NCBI RefSeq assembly: GCF_003576345.1
Contig: NZ_QWGB01000005.1
Location: 496,001 to 560,000, forward strand
Length of the DNA: 64,000 bases
Origin: Henriciella barbarensis
GTDB taxonomy: Bacteria; Pseudomonadota; Alphaproteobacteria; Caulobacterales; Hyphomonadaceae
Direction: 5' to 3'
Below the pieces are notes generated by a model. The model had not been told where the DNA came from and ran no database searches. It was given only the letters and a program-made list of their open reading frames with translations. The position numbers and the translations under genes were made by a program. Shown piece after piece: positions 35,008 to 44,022 of this stretch (position 1 is its first letter; each line of letters starts with the position of its first letter).

Positions 35008-36520
35008 TGACCGCAGCCTTTCTGTCCTCGCTCAGCCAGGACTGAAGCAGCGCGACGGCCTCGTCCGGGCGTTCACGGGTATAGTCTGAAAGATAGACGA
35101 ACGGGTCCGGCGACTCGTCGCCGGCATTCTCAGCCCCATTCGGCGCCGGACCTTCAAGCGCAGCGGTTTCGAGCTTCTTCTGCGACAGGAGAGGGCGAAC
35201 CACACCAAGGCCAAGAACAATGACCACAAGTCCAAGCAGCACGGCCTGGAGACCTGACCAGAAGTAATTCTGCACCAGTGTTTCGACCATGCCGGGGGCA
35301 GTGACCATTTCCGCGACTTCAGCGACCTGGAACGGCATGAGCTCAACCGTCAGCGTGTCGCCTCTTGCGGTGTTGAGACCTGCGCCAGACAGAATGAGCT
35401 GTTCAAAGTCATTCAGGATTTCCCGAGCGGCGGCTTGTGCGGCGGCAGGGTCGAGCCCTTCCTGCAGCAGCGCGTCTTCATTGAGAAGAACCGCAATCGA
35501 GATACGCTCCACCTGTCCCGGCAGGAGTTCTGTCTCCGTGCGCCGCTCATTGAATTCGTAATTGATGCTCTCGGTGGAGTTGCGCATCGTGCTCGAATTG
35601 CCTTCGCCGGCGCCAGTACCCTGTGGCAGGTTGCTGGCTGCGCTGAGCGCGCCGCTCGTGCCCGCACTGGTCTCGCTGACATCATTAGTGGTGCGGCTAC
35701 GCACGATCCGCGAGTCCGGATCAACGGTGCGTTCTGAAATGGTCTGGCGCTGACGGTTCACATCGACACTGACCGAGACGCGCGCATTGCCTGCGCCGAC
35801 CCGGGCCTCAATGAGCCGCATGACCTTGTCTTCAACCATCGTCGCCTGATTGTCGGCAGCGATTGAAGGCTGGGAGGACTTTGCGACGTTCGGGCCCGCC
35901 ACGACGCCTTTTATCGGATCAATGACGGCAACGTCTTCCGGTGCGAGACCGGCAACAGCCAGCGCAACCATGTACTGGATCGCCTCAGCCTGGCCAGGTG
36001 AAAGGTCGTGTGCCGTGCTCAGCGTGACCGAAGCCGTCTGCGGTGCTTGCGAACGGGCAAAGCCCGATCCGAGGCTTGCGCCAATATGAACCCGCGCGGC
36101 CGAGACACCGTCTATGGCCAGAATGGTACGCGTCAGCTCGCCTTCCTTGGCGCGCCAGTAGGCAGCGTTGTACATTTCAGAGGTGACCGAGAAGCCGTTA
36201 ACATCGTCCAGGAGTTCGTACCCCTTTACCGATTGCTGCGGCAGGCCCTGACGGGCGAGCGCATAACGAACCTGGTCCCGCTGGCTCTGCGCGATGAAGA
36301 TTGAATCGCCACGCAGCTCATAGTCGACGCCGCGCTGTTCCAGTTCCTCAATGATTTCGCCTGCAGTTGCCGGTTCCATCTTGGAATAGAGCAGCGACTT
36401 GGGTTCGCTTATCGCGCCCTGGACAAGGAAAACCATCGCGAAGATGACGCCGAGCACCGCCGCGGCGAGAGCAAGCTGACGGCTTGGCGGCAAGGATCTC
36501 AAAGTCTCTAGAAATTTCAT
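35000..36520 (-). CDS. fliF: Flagellar MS-ring protein FliF
   Basis: The 506-residue MS-ring subunit. It has an N-terminal span (about 17-37), ring-building motifs (LLYSKMEPATAGEIIEEL; VNGFSVTSEMYNAAYWRAKE; ARVHIGASLGSGFARSQAP) and a second span near residues 425-445, followed by a short cytoplasmic FliG-binding tail. First gene of the fliF-to-fliG operon and divergent from fliL copy 2. Confidence 0.97.
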   Translation of the reverse strand: MKFLETLRSLPPSRQLALAAAVLGVIFAMVFLVQGAISEPKSLLYSKMEPATAGEIIEELEQRGVDYELRGDSIFIAQSQRDQVRYALARQGLPQQSVKGYELLDDVNGFSVTSEMYNAAYWRAKEGELTRTILAIDGVSAARVHIGASLGSGFARSQAPQTASVTLSTAHDLSPGQAEAIQYMVALAVAGLAPEDVAVIDPIKGVVAGPNVAKSSQPSIAADNQATMVEDKVMRLIEARVGAGNARVSVSVDVNRQRQTISERTVDPDSRIVRSRTTNDVSETSAGTSGALSAASNLPQGTGAGEGNSSTMRNSTESINYEFNERRTETELLPGQVERISIAVLLNEDALLQEGLDPAAAQAAAREILNDFEQLILSGAGLNTARGDTLTVELMPFQVAEVAEMVTAPGMVETLVQNYFWSGLQAVLLGLVVIVLGLGVVRPLLSQKKLETAALEGPAPNGAENAGDESPDPFVYLSDYTRERPDEAVALLQSWLSEDRKAAVNE

Positions 36521-36566
36521 AGCGGATATCAGCCCCGGGTTCTGAAAAGCGCTTCAGATGGAATGA

Positions 36567-36591
36567 TTAATATTTCGGGCGAAATCATTAA
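36567..36591. promoter_or_regulatory. TTAA-N17-TTAA dyad in the fliF/fliL2 divergent region
   Basis: TTAA at 36567-36570 and 36588-36591 are separated by 17 nt, the same spacing as the site before fliK. The interior ATTTCG-GG-CGAAAT (36572-36585) is itself a perfect inverted repeat. A candidate operator shared by the two divergent flagellar operons. Confidence 0.4.
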
Positions 36592-36655
36592 CGCTTCCTT
36601 TACCGGGGATTTACTAAAGCAGCCGTGTGGAATGATGCATTGCCGAGAGGGGCAG

Positions 36656-37168
36656 ATGGCCGCTAATAACGCCAATAATCCGAACGCAGACGATGCCGCG
36701 CCCGCTGAAGGCGGCGGCAATCTCCTTGTAAACTCAGCGATTATTGCGGTGATCTGCGGTGCGGCAGCCTTCGGTGTCGTCTATTTCCTGGCGCCCACCG
36801 GGCAAGCCGAATCGGCGGCCTGCGTGGCCTCAGCAGGTGCCAGTGGCCCGCCGCCGCTTGCGAGCGCCGATACGGGCTATGTGGAACTTGAAGACATGCT
36901 CATCACAGTCGGTGATGGGACCAATGCGCGCTACGTTAAAGTCAATGCTGTCGTGATGACCCCGGCCGCAGAAGTCGAAGCTGTCCAGGCCGCATCGCCG
37001 ATGCTTCAGGACGCTTTCCTGACCTATCTGCGCGCGATTGATGTTTCGGACTTCGAGGCCGAAGCCTTCTATCCGGACCTGAAGGAACAGCTTTCACGGC
37101 GCGCCGAACTCGTCCTCGGTGCAGACCGCGCCCGCGGCGTCCTGATAACCGAATTCATGTTGAGGTAG
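36656..37168 (+). CDS. fliL: Flagellar basal body-associated protein FliL (copy 2)
   Basis: A 170-residue FliL: Asn/Pro-rich N-terminus, one span at about 24-46 (VNSAIIAVICGAAAFGVVYF), and a periplasmic FliL domain (YVELEDMLITVGDGTNARYV to the C-terminal VLITEFMLR). The start at 36656 is preceded by a GAGAGGGG stretch; a longer reading from 36563 would cross the divergent promoter. In many Alphaproteobacteria fliM follows this fliL; here fliM is missing from that slot. Confidence 0.88.
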   Translation: MAANNANNPNADDAAPAEGGGNLLVNSAIIAVICGAAAFGVVYFLAPTGQAESAACVASAGASGPPPLASADTGYVELEDMLITVGDGTNARYVKVNAVVMTPAAEVEAVQAASPMLQDAFLTYLRAIDVSDFEAEAFYPDLKEQLSRRAELVLGADRARGVLITEFMLR

Positions 37169-37172
37169 CGCC

Positions 37173-37673
37173 ATGCCAGAGTTTCATATCACAGACCTTG
37201 CGCTTTTCCTCGTCTCACTGGCCGCATGCATCTACTGTGTTCAGCTTTCACGCAGGCTCAAATCCCTGCAGGATACTCGCGATGGGCTCGGTGCCACCAT
37301 CATGGCGATGACCAAGTCTGTATCTGCCGTATCATCCGCAACGCAGGAAACCCGCAACCAGGCTGGCGAACTGGCCGCGCAGCTTAGCAAGCTGATGAAA
37401 GAAGCCGATGAAACGTGTGATCGGCTTGAAGCGCAGATTGCGCGCGCCGATGGCGCTGCCGCCCCTCGCCGCCCCGCGACCCGCCCTGCTGCAACCTATG
37501 AAGAACCGGCCCGCGACCCCGAACCGGCGAGACTTCGTAACGGCGCTGAGGGAGGGCTCGACCAGCTTATCGATGAAATGCGCGCCCGTCAGGAACGGCT
37601 CAAGAAAGCCGCCCGGAACGGCGACTTTCTCTTTGAAGACGAAGAAACCTGGGTCACCCAGAACCATAATTAG
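37173..37673 (+). CDS. DUF6468-family membrane coiled-coil protein
   Basis: A 166-residue protein with an N-terminal span (about 7-26), a coiled coil (about 30-90), a Pro/Arg/Ala-rich middle and a C-terminal helix (LDQLIDEMRARQERLKKAAR). It matches the DUF6468 proteins found between fliM or fliL and motE in alphaproteobacterial flagellar clusters. Function is not established. 4 nt after fliL. Confidence 0.75.
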   Translation: MPEFHITDLALFLVSLAACIYCVQLSRRLKSLQDTRDGLGATIMAMTKSVSAVSSATQETRNQAGELAAQLSKLMKEADETCDRLEAQIARADGAAAPRRPATRPAATYEEPARDPEPARLRNGAEGGLDQLIDEMRARQERLKKAARNGDFLFEDEETWVTQNHN

Positions 37674-37687
37674 GATCTGAACCAGAA

Positions 37688-38350
37688 ATGGCCAGAAAAG
37701 CGCGCACACATGTCCTCATCACGCTCGGTGTCCTCTTCACTGTTGGCGGTGTTGTGCGCATTCTTCCCGACACACTGGCCTCCGCAGAGAACACGTCTCC
37801 GGCAGAAGCGGCTGTAGAAGCTGCCGCGTCACCGGCCCAGCAAGCAGCGCAAACCGCGGAAACGTCCCGCGCGGACCCAACGACATCGTCCATATCGACT
37901 GAGCCGATGGCGGCCCTGCCGTCCGAGTTCTGTTTGACGGGCGAGGCTGCCGCTGCGCTCGCAAGCGACCAGAGCGTGCTTCAGGCCCGCTCTGCCGACT
38001 TCCAGCAGCGAGAGATCGACCTTCGAGCGCGCGAAGCTGACTTGCGACGCAAGGCCGAAGAACTCACCGCCCTGCAGCAAGCGGTGGAGTCTCGGTGGGA
38101 TGAAATGACAGTCAACGCCGAGGCCGACCTCGAACATCTCACCAGAATGTACAGCGCGATGAAGCCCGATCAGGCTGCGCCCATCTTCAACCAGATGGAC
38201 CCGAATTTTGCTGCAGGCTTTCTACGCCTCATGGACAGTGATCAGGCCGGCCTGATCCTGGCGAGCATGCAGTCTGACAAAGCCTATGTGGTGAGTGTGG
38301 AGATGGCCAATCGCAATCGCGACATCCGCTCCGCGAGCCGCGCTCCATAA
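37688..38350 (+). CDS. motE: MotE-family flagellar protein
   Basis: A 220-residue protein with an N-terminal signal or span (about 8-30), an acidic linker, a long coiled coil (about 95-145, RSADFQQREIDLRAREADL) and a C-terminal MgtE-N-like helical domain (MYSAMKPDQAAPIFNQMDPN). MotE in Sinorhizobium is a periplasmic chaperone for MotC and the motor. Last gene of the fliL2-DUF6468-motE unit and of the flagellar locus. Confidence 0.75.
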   Translation: MARKARTHVLITLGVLFTVGGVVRILPDTLASAENTSPAEAAVEAAASPAQQAAQTAETSRADPTTSSISTEPMAALPSEFCLTGEAAAALASDQSVLQARSADFQQREIDLRAREADLRRKAEELTALQQAVESRWDEMTVNAEADLEHLTRMYSAMKPDQAAPIFNQMDPNFAAGFLRLMDSDQAGLILASMQSDKAYVVSVEMANRNRDIRSASRAP

Positions 38351-38407
38351 AGCTTTTCTGCGACTTACCGTTTGCGTCCGCCAGCAGAATCTCTAAGGCG
38401 TCAGTAC

Positions 38408-39022
38408 ATGAACAAAATCACCTTGCATAAGGGCGATTTGCCCGGCGATCTCGATCTTGGCCGGGAAATTGCCATCGATACCGAGGCGATGGGCCTCAAC
38501 CCTTTCCGCGACGCGCTCTGCGTGGTCCAGCTGTCCAGCGGCGACGGCACGGCGCATGTGGTACAGCTCGACCGCAGCTTCGATTGCCCGAACCTGAAAG
38601 CTATGATGGCAGACACGTCCAGCTTGAAACTCTTTCACTTCGCGCGGTTCGATGTAGCCATGATGAAGCATTGGCTTGGCATCGATTGCGCGCCGGTCTG
38701 GTGCACGAAGATCGCGTCCAAGCTCTGCCGCACTTATACTGATCGGCACGGCCTGAAGGATGTCGCACGCGAGATTGCAGGCGTCGATATGTCGAAAGCC
38801 CAGCAATCGTCAGACTGGGGCGCACCGGAACTCACGGACGCGCAGCTGCAATACTGCGCGAACGACGTGCTCCATTTGCACGCCATCAAGGCTGGTCTGG
38901 AAGAAATGCTTAAAAGAGAGGGCCGCATGGCCCTTGCGCAGGCATGTTTTGATTTCCTGCCGGTCCGGGCACAACTTGACCTTGAAGGTTGGGACGATAC
39001 AGACATTTTTGCGCACAGCTAG
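38408..39022 (+). CDS. RNase D-like 3'-5' exonuclease
   Basis: A 204-residue DEDD exonuclease domain: Asp24 and Glu26 in AIDTEAMGL, the HFARFDVAMM block with the third Asp, and YCANDVLHL with the last Tyr/Asp pair. The HRDC domains of full RNase D are absent, as in the short alphaproteobacterial form. The start at 38408 gives the best alignment and has AAGGCG upstream. It precedes the lpt genes, a frequent order. Confidence 0.88.
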   Translation: MNKITLHKGDLPGDLDLGREIAIDTEAMGLNPFRDALCVVQLSSGDGTAHVVQLDRSFDCPNLKAMMADTSSLKLFHFARFDVAMMKHWLGIDCAPVWCTKIASKLCRTYTDRHGLKDVAREIAGVDMSKAQQSSDWGAPELTDAQLQYCANDVLHLHAIKAGLEEMLKREGRMALAQACFDFLPVRAQLDLEGWDDTDIFAHS

Positions 39023-39087
39023 GGACAGACTATTGCCGCAATTTGCGCTGATAGGCTGAGGGTAAGGGGCGCCGTGAACACGGCAAA

Positions 39088-39798
39088 TTGCAATGGAAAG
39101 CAAGGCTATTGGCTGTAGACTCAAATAGCGCGCTAAGCTTGTGGGAGCCGCGGCGGCAGATGACGCTTGCGCAGGCGCGCAAACGGTCTTCGCTGGTTGC
39201 CATGCTCAGGCTTGCTTTCACGGCGGGTGCCGCCATCGCTGCGGGCATCATGGTCGGCCACCTTGCGGCGAACGCCTTTACCAGTGGGCCGGGCAAGATC
39301 GAGCAGCTGACATCGGAAGAAGTCGTGACGATGGTGAATGCAAGATTCACTGGCCGCGACGAAACGGGCAGCACGATCGTGATTACCGCCGACACTGCCC
39401 AGCGTCAGCGCGACAACCCTGAGCAGATTGCGCTTCAAAATCCTCGGCTTGTGACTGAGGACGGCACCGAAATCGATGCGCCTTCCGGTCTCTACGACCA
39501 GGCCGCACAGACGCTGGCGCTTTTTGAGGATGTCCGGCTGATCGATGCTCAGGGCTATGATTTTCGTTCTACTTCAGCGAAAATGTTTATTAGCGAGGGA
39601 CGCGTGGACGGAATCGACCCACTTGTTGGATCGGGTCCGCTTGGCGATGTGACCTGTGATACGTATGAAATTGTTGACGATGGCGATCGGCTGCGGTGCC
39701 GCGGCAACGTAAACATGATGATCTTTCCCGGCGGACGCGATGCACAAAGCAACGCATCGGCCGCAAATACGGCGCCACCGGTCGTCGATGAGGAGTAA
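39088..39798 (+). CDS. lptC: LPS export protein LptC
   Basis: Bitopic inner-membrane protein of the Lpt bridge. One span near residues 40-62 (MLRLAFTAGAAIAAGIMVGH) and a periplasmic LptC beta domain (VTMVNARFTGRDETGSTIVI onward). The start is uncertain: TTG at 39088, TTG at 39109 or ATG at 39160 are all in frame. The WEPRR-containing N-terminus between them looks like real coding sequence, so one of the TTG starts is likely. 8 nt before lptA. Confidence 0.85.
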   Translation: MQWKARLLAVDSNSALSLWEPRRQMTLAQARKRSSLVAMLRLAFTAGAAIAAGIMVGHLAANAFTSGPGKIEQLTSEEVVTMVNARFTGRDETGSTIVITADTAQRQRDNPEQIALQNPRLVTEDGTEIDAPSGLYDQAAQTLALFEDVRLIDAQGYDFRSTSAKMFISEGRVDGIDPLVGSGPLGDVTCDTYEIVDDGDRLRCRGNVNMMIFPGGRDAQSNASAANTAPPVVDEE

Positions 39799-39806
39799 GT
39801 ACTGAA

Positions 39807-40427
39807 ATGATGAGACGTCTGACGACCATCCTGGCCATTGCCGCAGTCGCTGCACCGGCAGCCTTTGCACAGATTTCCGGAGAAGGCGGGCCGATCCGGG
39901 TCAACGCCGATACCAGTGAAGTCATGGAACGCCAGCGCCAGGTCGTGCTGATCGACAATGTCGACATCATGCAAGGCAATGCCCGCCTGCGCGCCGACAA
40001 GGTCACCATCTATTATGGTGGTGCGGGCGAAACCCAGACGGCGGGAATGAGCGGCTTTGGCGATATCGAGTCCATGGTTGCCGAGGGTGAAGTTTTCTAC
40101 GTCACGCCTGACCTCAAGGCGACTGGCGACGTCGGAACCTACGACGCGCAAGCCGATACGATTACGCTGACCGGTGAAGTCGTTCTGGTTCGCGGTGAGG
40201 ATGTCGCCACCGGCAGACGGCTCGTAATGCGTCTTGAAGAAGGCCGCACAACTCTCGATGGCGGCGACGGACAGGTCCAGTTTAACATCTCTCCAAACGA
40301 GAGACAGGGCGCATCCTCCAGCGAAGAAACTGCGGAAGACGCTGTCTCCACCGAGGATGATGAACTCACGAACGATGTTGAGGACAGCGCCGACGCAGAC
40401 CTCATCAATGAAGAAACATCAAATTGA
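39807..40427 (+). CDS. lptA: LPS transport periplasmic protein LptA
   Basis: A 206-residue protein with a signal peptide (residues 1-21, ending AFA) and an OstA/LptA beta-jellyroll domain (IRVNADTSEVMERQRQVVLI; ATGDVGTYDAQADTITLTGE). It carries LPS across the periplasm between LptC and LptD. The C-terminal 40 residues are very acidic (EETAEDAVSTEDDEL), which is more than usual. Confidence 0.93.
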   Translation: MMRRLTTILAIAAVAAPAAFAQISGEGGPIRVNADTSEVMERQRQVVLIDNVDIMQGNARLRADKVTIYYGGAGETQTAGMSGFGDIESMVAEGEVFYVTPDLKATGDVGTYDAQADTITLTGEVVLVRGEDVATGRRLVMRLEEGRTTLDGGDGQVQFNISPNERQGASSSEETAEDAVSTEDDELTNDVEDSADADLINEETSN

Positions 40428-40506
40428 ACGGACCGGTCTAAGCCGATATTAAGCCTGATGGCATAAGCATTTATTCGGGCGGCAATCTTCCGCGCCGGGC
40501 AAGGGA

Positions 40507-41250
40507 ATGGGTTTTATGACGACAGAAGCTACAGGTCTCGTAGCGCACGGGCTCGCCAAATCTTTTGGCAAACGCACGGTCGTCAGAAACGTGTCTCTTT
40601 CTCTGCAACGCGGTGAGATTGTGGGTCTGCTCGGACCGAACGGTGCGGGCAAGACGACGTGTTTCTACATGATCATGGGTCTGATCGGCGCTGATGCCGG
40701 GACGATCGAGATCGACGGGGCGGATGTAACCACTCTCCCCATGTATCAGCGCGCACGCCTGGGTGTCGGTTACCTGCCACAGGAAGCCTCTATCTTTCGC
40801 GGGATGAGCGTCGAAGAGAACATTCTCTCAGTCGTTGAACTCGTTGAAAAGGACAAGGCCGCTCGCAAGCGGGAAGTCGAAGCCCTTCTGGAAGAGCTGC
40901 ACATCACGCATCTTCGCGAACAGCCCGCCACCTCCCTTTCAGGGGGTGAACGGCGCCGCGTGGAGATCGCCCGTGCACTCGCCTCCAGACCGAGTTTCAT
41001 GCTTCTGGACGAACCGTTTACCGGTATCGACCCCCTCGCCGTGTCGGATATTTCCGATCTGGTCGGTTATCTCAAGCAACGCGGACTAGGCGTGCTGATC
41101 ACTGACCACCAGGTGCGAGAGACGCTTCAGATCGTGGACCGGGCATCGATCATCTATGATGGTGGCGTGCTGTTCGAAGGCACACCGCAGGATGTCCTGT
41201 CCAACGAGGATGTGCGCAGGGTCTATCTCGGCGAGCGGTTTGCTGCGTAA
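40507..41250 (+). CDS. lptB: LPS export ATPase LptB
   Basis: ATPase of the LptB2FG transporter. The 247 residues have Walker A GPNGAGKTT (43-51), the signature LSGGERRRVEIA, Walker B FMLLDEPFTGIDP and the switch His in LITDHQVRETL. Two ATGs (40507 and 40516) are possible starts; the second is better spaced from AAGGGA. rpoN follows after 5 nt, the conserved lptB-rpoN order of Proteobacteria. Confidence 0.97.
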   Translation: MGFMTTEATGLVAHGLAKSFGKRTVVRNVSLSLQRGEIVGLLGPNGAGKTTCFYMIMGLIGADAGTIEIDGADVTTLPMYQRARLGVGYLPQEASIFRGMSVEENILSVVELVEKDKAARKREVEALLEELHITHLREQPATSLSGGERRRVEIARALASRPSFMLLDEPFTGIDPLAVSDISDLVGYLKQRGLGVLITDHQVRETLQIVDRASIIYDGGVLFEGTPQDVLSNEDVRRVYLGERFAA

Positions 41251-41255
41251 CGCCA

Positions 41256-42767
41256 ATGGCCATTTCACAACGTCTCGACATGCGCCAGGGCCAGTCCCTG
41301 GTGATGACCCCGCAATTGCAGCAAGCGATCAAGCTGCTGCAGCTGTCAAACATCGAACTTGCCGAGTTCGTTGAAGCGGAAATCGAGCGCAATCCCCTGC
41401 TTGAACAAGGCGAGAGCAGTGACGGCGACGATGGTGACCGGGACACACCCGAACGCCCTTCCAAGCGCGAAGAACTGAACCTCGATGACAATTCCGCGCT
41501 AAACGAGGCGCGCGAAGCGATGGATGCGCCGAAGGAAGACCTTTATGACGGCGGCACGACATCCGACAGCGCGACGACGGCTAATGAGATGTCCGGCCCT
41601 TCAGCCCGCACTGACTGGTCGCAGGCTGGATCCGGTGGCAGCTTCTCAGGCGACGACTATGACTTTGAAGGCTCGCTCAGCTCAGAAACGACACTGCACG
41701 AGCATCTCCACAAGCAGATTTCAATGTCGGGCCTCTCACAGGCTGACCAGCTGATCGCAGCCCGCCTCGTCGATGAGACGGACGAGGCCGGCTATTGCAA
41801 GACCGATCTTGAAGAGGTCGCGGGCGCGCTCGGTGCCGATCCGGCAAATGTCGAGGCCGTCCTTGAAGTCTGCCAGGGTTTTGAACCGGTAGGTGTCATG
41901 GCCCGCGATGTCAGCGAATGCCTTGCACTTCAGCTACGTGACCGTGACCGGCTCGACCCGGCCATGCATGCCCTTGTCATGAACCTCGACCTCGTCGCCA
42001 AACACGATATCAAGGCGCTTTGCGAGATTTGCGGCGTCGACAAGGAAGACGTGTTCGACATGATCTCTGAGCTGCGCGCGCTGACTCCGCGCCCGGGCTC
42101 TGCCTTTGCCAGCGGCACCACCATTGCTGTGGCCCCGGATGTCTTTGTGCGCGAGATGCCAAATGGCATGTTTGCCGTCGAGCTGAACTCCGAGACGCTT
42201 CCGCGCGTCCTGATGGACAAGGCCTATTATGCTGAGGTCAGTGCCCTACCGATGCGTGAGCGCGAGAAGGAATTCATTTCTGAATGCGCACAGAACGCCT
42301 CCTGGCTCATCAAGTCCCTGGACCAGCGCGCTCGCACCATCCTCAAAGTGGCTAGCGAAATCGTGCGCCAGCAAGATGCTTTCTTTGCACATGGCGTCGC
42401 ACATCTGCGCCCGCTGAACCTCAAACAGGTGGCCGACGCGATCGACATGCACGAATCCACCGTCAGCCGTGTGACCTCGAACAAATATATGGGCACGCCA
42501 CGCGGTCTGTTTGAGCTGAAATACTTTTTCTCCGCAGCCATCCCAGGCACGGCAGGCGGCGATGCCCACTCCGCCGAAGCCGTCCGCTACCGGATCAAAC
42601 AGCTCATTGATGAAGAGGGCCAGAAGGTCCTCTCGGATGACAAGATTGTAGAAATTCTTACGGAATTCGGTATCGAGATCGCCCGGCGGACGGTCGCGAA
42701 GTATCGAGAAAGCCTCAATATCCCCTCCAGTGTACAGCGGCGTCGGCAGATTCGCGCCAGCGCCTGA
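41256..42767 (+). CDS. rpoN: RNA polymerase sigma-54 factor
   Basis: Sigma-54, which reads -24/-12 promoters with an activator ATPase. The 503 residues begin with the Gln/Leu-rich region I (MTPQLQQAIKLLQLSNIELA), then an acidic region II, core-binding domain and HTH, and end with the RpoN box ARRTVAKYRE. In Caulobacter-type bacteria it drives late flagellar genes and stalk genes, which ties it to the neighbouring flagellar locus. Confidence 0.97.
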   Translation: MAISQRLDMRQGQSLVMTPQLQQAIKLLQLSNIELAEFVEAEIERNPLLEQGESSDGDDGDRDTPERPSKREELNLDDNSALNEAREAMDAPKEDLYDGGTTSDSATTANEMSGPSARTDWSQAGSGGSFSGDDYDFEGSLSSETTLHEHLHKQISMSGLSQADQLIAARLVDETDEAGYCKTDLEEVAGALGADPANVEAVLEVCQGFEPVGVMARDVSECLALQLRDRDRLDPAMHALVMNLDLVAKHDIKALCEICGVDKEDVFDMISELRALTPRPGSAFASGTTIAVAPDVFVREMPNGMFAVELNSETLPRVLMDKAYYAEVSALPMREREKEFISECAQNASWLIKSLDQRARTILKVASEIVRQQDAFFAHGVAHLRPLNLKQVADAIDMHESTVSRVTSNKYMGTPRGLFELKYFFSAAIPGTAGGDAHSAEAVRYRIKQLIDEEGQKVLSDDKIVEILTEFGIEIARRTVAKYRESLNIPSSVQRRRQIRASA

Positions 42768-42818
42768 GTTCAGATGCCCTGCGCGCAGCGCATTGACTCA
42801 ACCTGTCACGAAATTATG

Positions 42819-42831
42819 GAGGCGACGCCTC
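42819..42831. terminator. Perfect GAGGCG-A-CGCCTC dyad after rpoN
   Basis: A 6-bp perfect inverted repeat around one base lies in the 115-nt gap between rpoN and hpf. It has no downstream T run, so it may be a weak attenuating structure or an operator rather than an intrinsic terminator. A TATACT-like -10 follows at about 42853 without a matching -35. Confidence 0.25.
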
Positions 42832-42882
42832 GCAATCCCAGACTTTGGGCGTTATACTAGGCACCCATAACCGGAGAGTTCC

Positions 42883-43479
42883 GTGCAGATACAAATAGCA
42901 GGACGGAAGATGGACCTCGGTGAAGCGCTCAAAGCGCGGATCGAAACTGGTCTTGAAGCAGCCGTCACCAAATATTTCGACCGGGATTTTGACGGTCACG
43001 TCACCGTCAGCCCGAATGGCCACGAAACAGAAATCGATTGCAATATTCATTTGCCGTCTGGGATCATCCTCCAGTCAACGGGCAAAGCGGTCGATCCTTA
43101 CGTTGCGCTCGACGAAGCGCTGAACAAGATCGAGAAACGCGTGCGCCGATACAAGCGCCGCCTCAAGGATCATCACAAGAACGGCCAGTCCCCCTTCCCC
43201 AGCGAGCCAGCATCGTCTTTCGTGCTGAAAGGTACACCTGAAGGCGATGATGAGGATCCGGCGGAAACCGGTGAAGACGGAAATGCGCCTGTGATTGTGG
43301 CAGAAGCTGCCTCACAAATTCGCACCATGACCGTCTCGGCCGCTGTGCTTCAGCTTGAACTTGCCGACGCCCCCGCACTCATGTTCCGGAATGCTAAACA
43401 TTCTGGTCTCAACATGGTCTACAGGCGTGCAGACGGTAATATCGGTTGGGTCGACCCAGCCGCAGACAATAAATCCTGA
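42883..43479 (+). CDS. hpf: Ribosome hibernation promoting factor (long form)
   Basis: Long HPF that dimerises ribosomes in slow growth. The N-terminal S30AE domain (residues 1-95, MQIQIAGRKMDLGEALKARI) is followed by a linker and the C-terminal dimerisation domain (ALMFRNAKHSGLNMVYRRAD and on to IGWVDP). GTG at 42883 is the start, with GGAGA upstream. Located between rpoN and ptsN as in most Proteobacteria. 198 residues. Confidence 0.95.
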   Translation: MQIQIAGRKMDLGEALKARIETGLEAAVTKYFDRDFDGHVTVSPNGHETEIDCNIHLPSGIILQSTGKAVDPYVALDEALNKIEKRVRRYKRRLKDHHKNGQSPFPSEPASSFVLKGTPEGDDEDPAETGEDGNAPVIVAEAASQIRTMTVSAAVLQLELADAPALMFRNAKHSGLNMVYRRADGNIGWVDPAADNKS

Positions 43480-43498
43480 CAGAACATCCGGACGCGTT

Positions 43499-43972
43499 AT
43501 GGCGACTGATTTGACAAGCCTTCTCGCTGAAGGCGTGATACTTGAACCATCCTCGGCTGACAGCCGTAAGCAGGCGCTGACGCTTCTTAGCCAGGCACTT
43601 GCGGCCAAGACGAAGCTCGACGCACGCGACATCTTTGATGCCGTGATGGAGCGCGAGCGGCTTGGGTCGACTGGTGTCGGCGAAGGGGTCGCTATTCCGC
43701 ATGCGCGCATTGATCGCCTGGCACGTCCGATTGGCGGTTTCCTACGCCTCGAGTCTGGCGTTGATTTCGATGCCGTCGATGAGCGTCCGTGCGATCTTGT
43801 TTTCATGTTGATCGCACCTGTCGGGTCGGGCGCCGATCACCTTCGCGCTCTCGCGCAGGTGAGCCGCACGCTACGCCAGCCAAATATTCGCGAAGCCCTG
43901 CGCAAGGCAGAGAATGAGCAGGCAATCCGCAAAATCCTGTGCCCGGAAGCGGCGAAGGCATCCGCTGCCTGA
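43499..43972 (+). CDS. ptsN: Nitrogen PTS enzyme IIA (PtsN)
   Basis: EIIA-Ntr, a regulatory phosphocarrier of the nitrogen phosphotransferase system. The 157-residue chain has the phosphorylation site His68 in GVAIPHARID and the family end of helices. The start at 43499 is 19 nt after hpf; a longer reading would overlap hpf. It completes the rpoN-hpf-ptsN group. Confidence 0.95.
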   Translation: MATDLTSLLAEGVILEPSSADSRKQALTLLSQALAAKTKLDARDIFDAVMERERLGSTGVGEGVAIPHARIDRLARPIGGFLRLESGVDFDAVDERPCDLVFMLIAPVGSGADHLRALAQVSRTLRQPNIREALRKAENEQAIRKILCPEAAKASAA

Positions 43973-44022
43973 TCTATTGCCCCTTGGGGCACCATTGACG
44001 AATGCCCTGCCTGGGTCATCTT

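Noticed and set aside
36640-36655. TGG-N9-TTGC before fliL copy 2 as a sigma-54 promoter
   Set aside because: One nucleotide too long and it overlaps the ribosome site.
42848-42860. TATACT as an hpf promoter
   Set aside because: A -10-like hexamer exists but no acceptable -35 at 16-18 nt; left as a remark under the neighbouring dyad.
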